Source: Rodentolepis nana (Eukaryota; Platyhelminthes; Cestoda; Cyclophyllidea; Hymenolepididae). From it: DNA of 28,231 nucleotides. Under the pieces are notes generated by a model. That model made no database searches, was not told the origin of the DNA, and saw only the letters and a program-made list of their open reading frames with translations. Of the stretch, positions 28,130 to 28,231 are shown piece after piece. The translations under genes and the position numbers were made by a program. The stretch spans positions 1-28,231 of the forward strand of contig UZAE01012990.1 in the NCBI GenBank assembly GCA_900617975.1, written 5' to 3'. Positions within the stretch are counted from its first letter, which is position 1. Every line of letters starts with the position of its first letter.

Positions 28130-28194
28130 GCCCTGACGCCATCTCCAAACGCTTTTAATTATGACAGAAAACAAGTTGTGAATTGAATATGAGT

Positions 28195-28195
<1 letters not shown>

Positions 28196-28227
<32 letters not shown>
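28196..28227. repeat. Microsatellite (TA)n
   Basis: A run of about 15 TA repeats at the end of the window, right after the conserved 3' flank of copy IV. Confidence 0.9.
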
Positions 28228-28230
<3 letters not shown>

Positions 28231-28231
28231 A

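Overview
The window is eukaryotic, almost certainly animal, nuclear DNA. It is AT-rich, with spliceosomal introns, LINE and SINE insertions flanked by target-site duplications, microsatellites and scaffold gaps (one 649-N run and six single Ns). The introns I can place are very short (34-38 nt, GT...AG). Introns this short and uniform recall parasitic flatworms, but the sequence alone does not fix the phylum, and the LINE RNase H domain has an arthropod-like flavour. No rRNA, tRNA, CRISPR array or bacterial-type operon was seen.

The best-supported genes form one small family of four-transmembrane (tetraspanin-like) proteins of about 141-157 aa. There are three near-complete copies: 5271-5751 (minus, frame broken), 11431-11977 (plus, intact) and 24771-25266 (minus, intact). 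A 3' stub lies at 28009-28129 (plus) and an assembly-duplicated stub at 23289-23387. All three main copies have three coding exons split at the same two places, and each middle exon is exactly 55 codons. TM3 and TM4 follow each other almost directly, so the large extracellular loop that defines tetraspanins is missing. Two copies sit in long homologous blocks (5271-6941 and 24771-26935). These blocks carry, head-to-head with the 4TM gene, a conserved exon with an HPDRLE motif. A rearranged inverted version of the block closes the window (27550-28190).

Region by region: 1-256 LINE 3' end; 258-1210 first copy of a duplicated segment; 1420-1810 relic exons paired in inverse orientation with 14400-14775; 1811-5270 largely unrecognised; 5271-6941 4TM block I; 6942-9145 dispersed relic families (R, P); 9146-11218 second copy of the duplicated segment, carrying a 1.13-kb insertion; 11255-11977 4TM copy II; 12776-14316 LINE insertion interrupted by the long gap; 14400-17889 candidate minus-strand exons of unknown function; 17890-22900 relic families Q, M and R with three SINEs; 22742-24869 an assembly-like duplication around a scrambled repeat tract; 24771-26935 4TM block III; 27550-28231 4TM block IV and a TA microsatellite.

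Four of the five pairs formed by the single Ns and duplicated ends point to unresolved assembly joins, so the duplications at 17890-19106, 19714-21844 and 22742-24869 should not be counted as biological. The older, diverged duplications (4TM blocks, segment A, families C, P/M, Q) are real sequence relationships. Most of the window therefore looks like a gene-poor, repeat-shuffled region hosting a tandemly or segmentally duplicated membrane-protein family.
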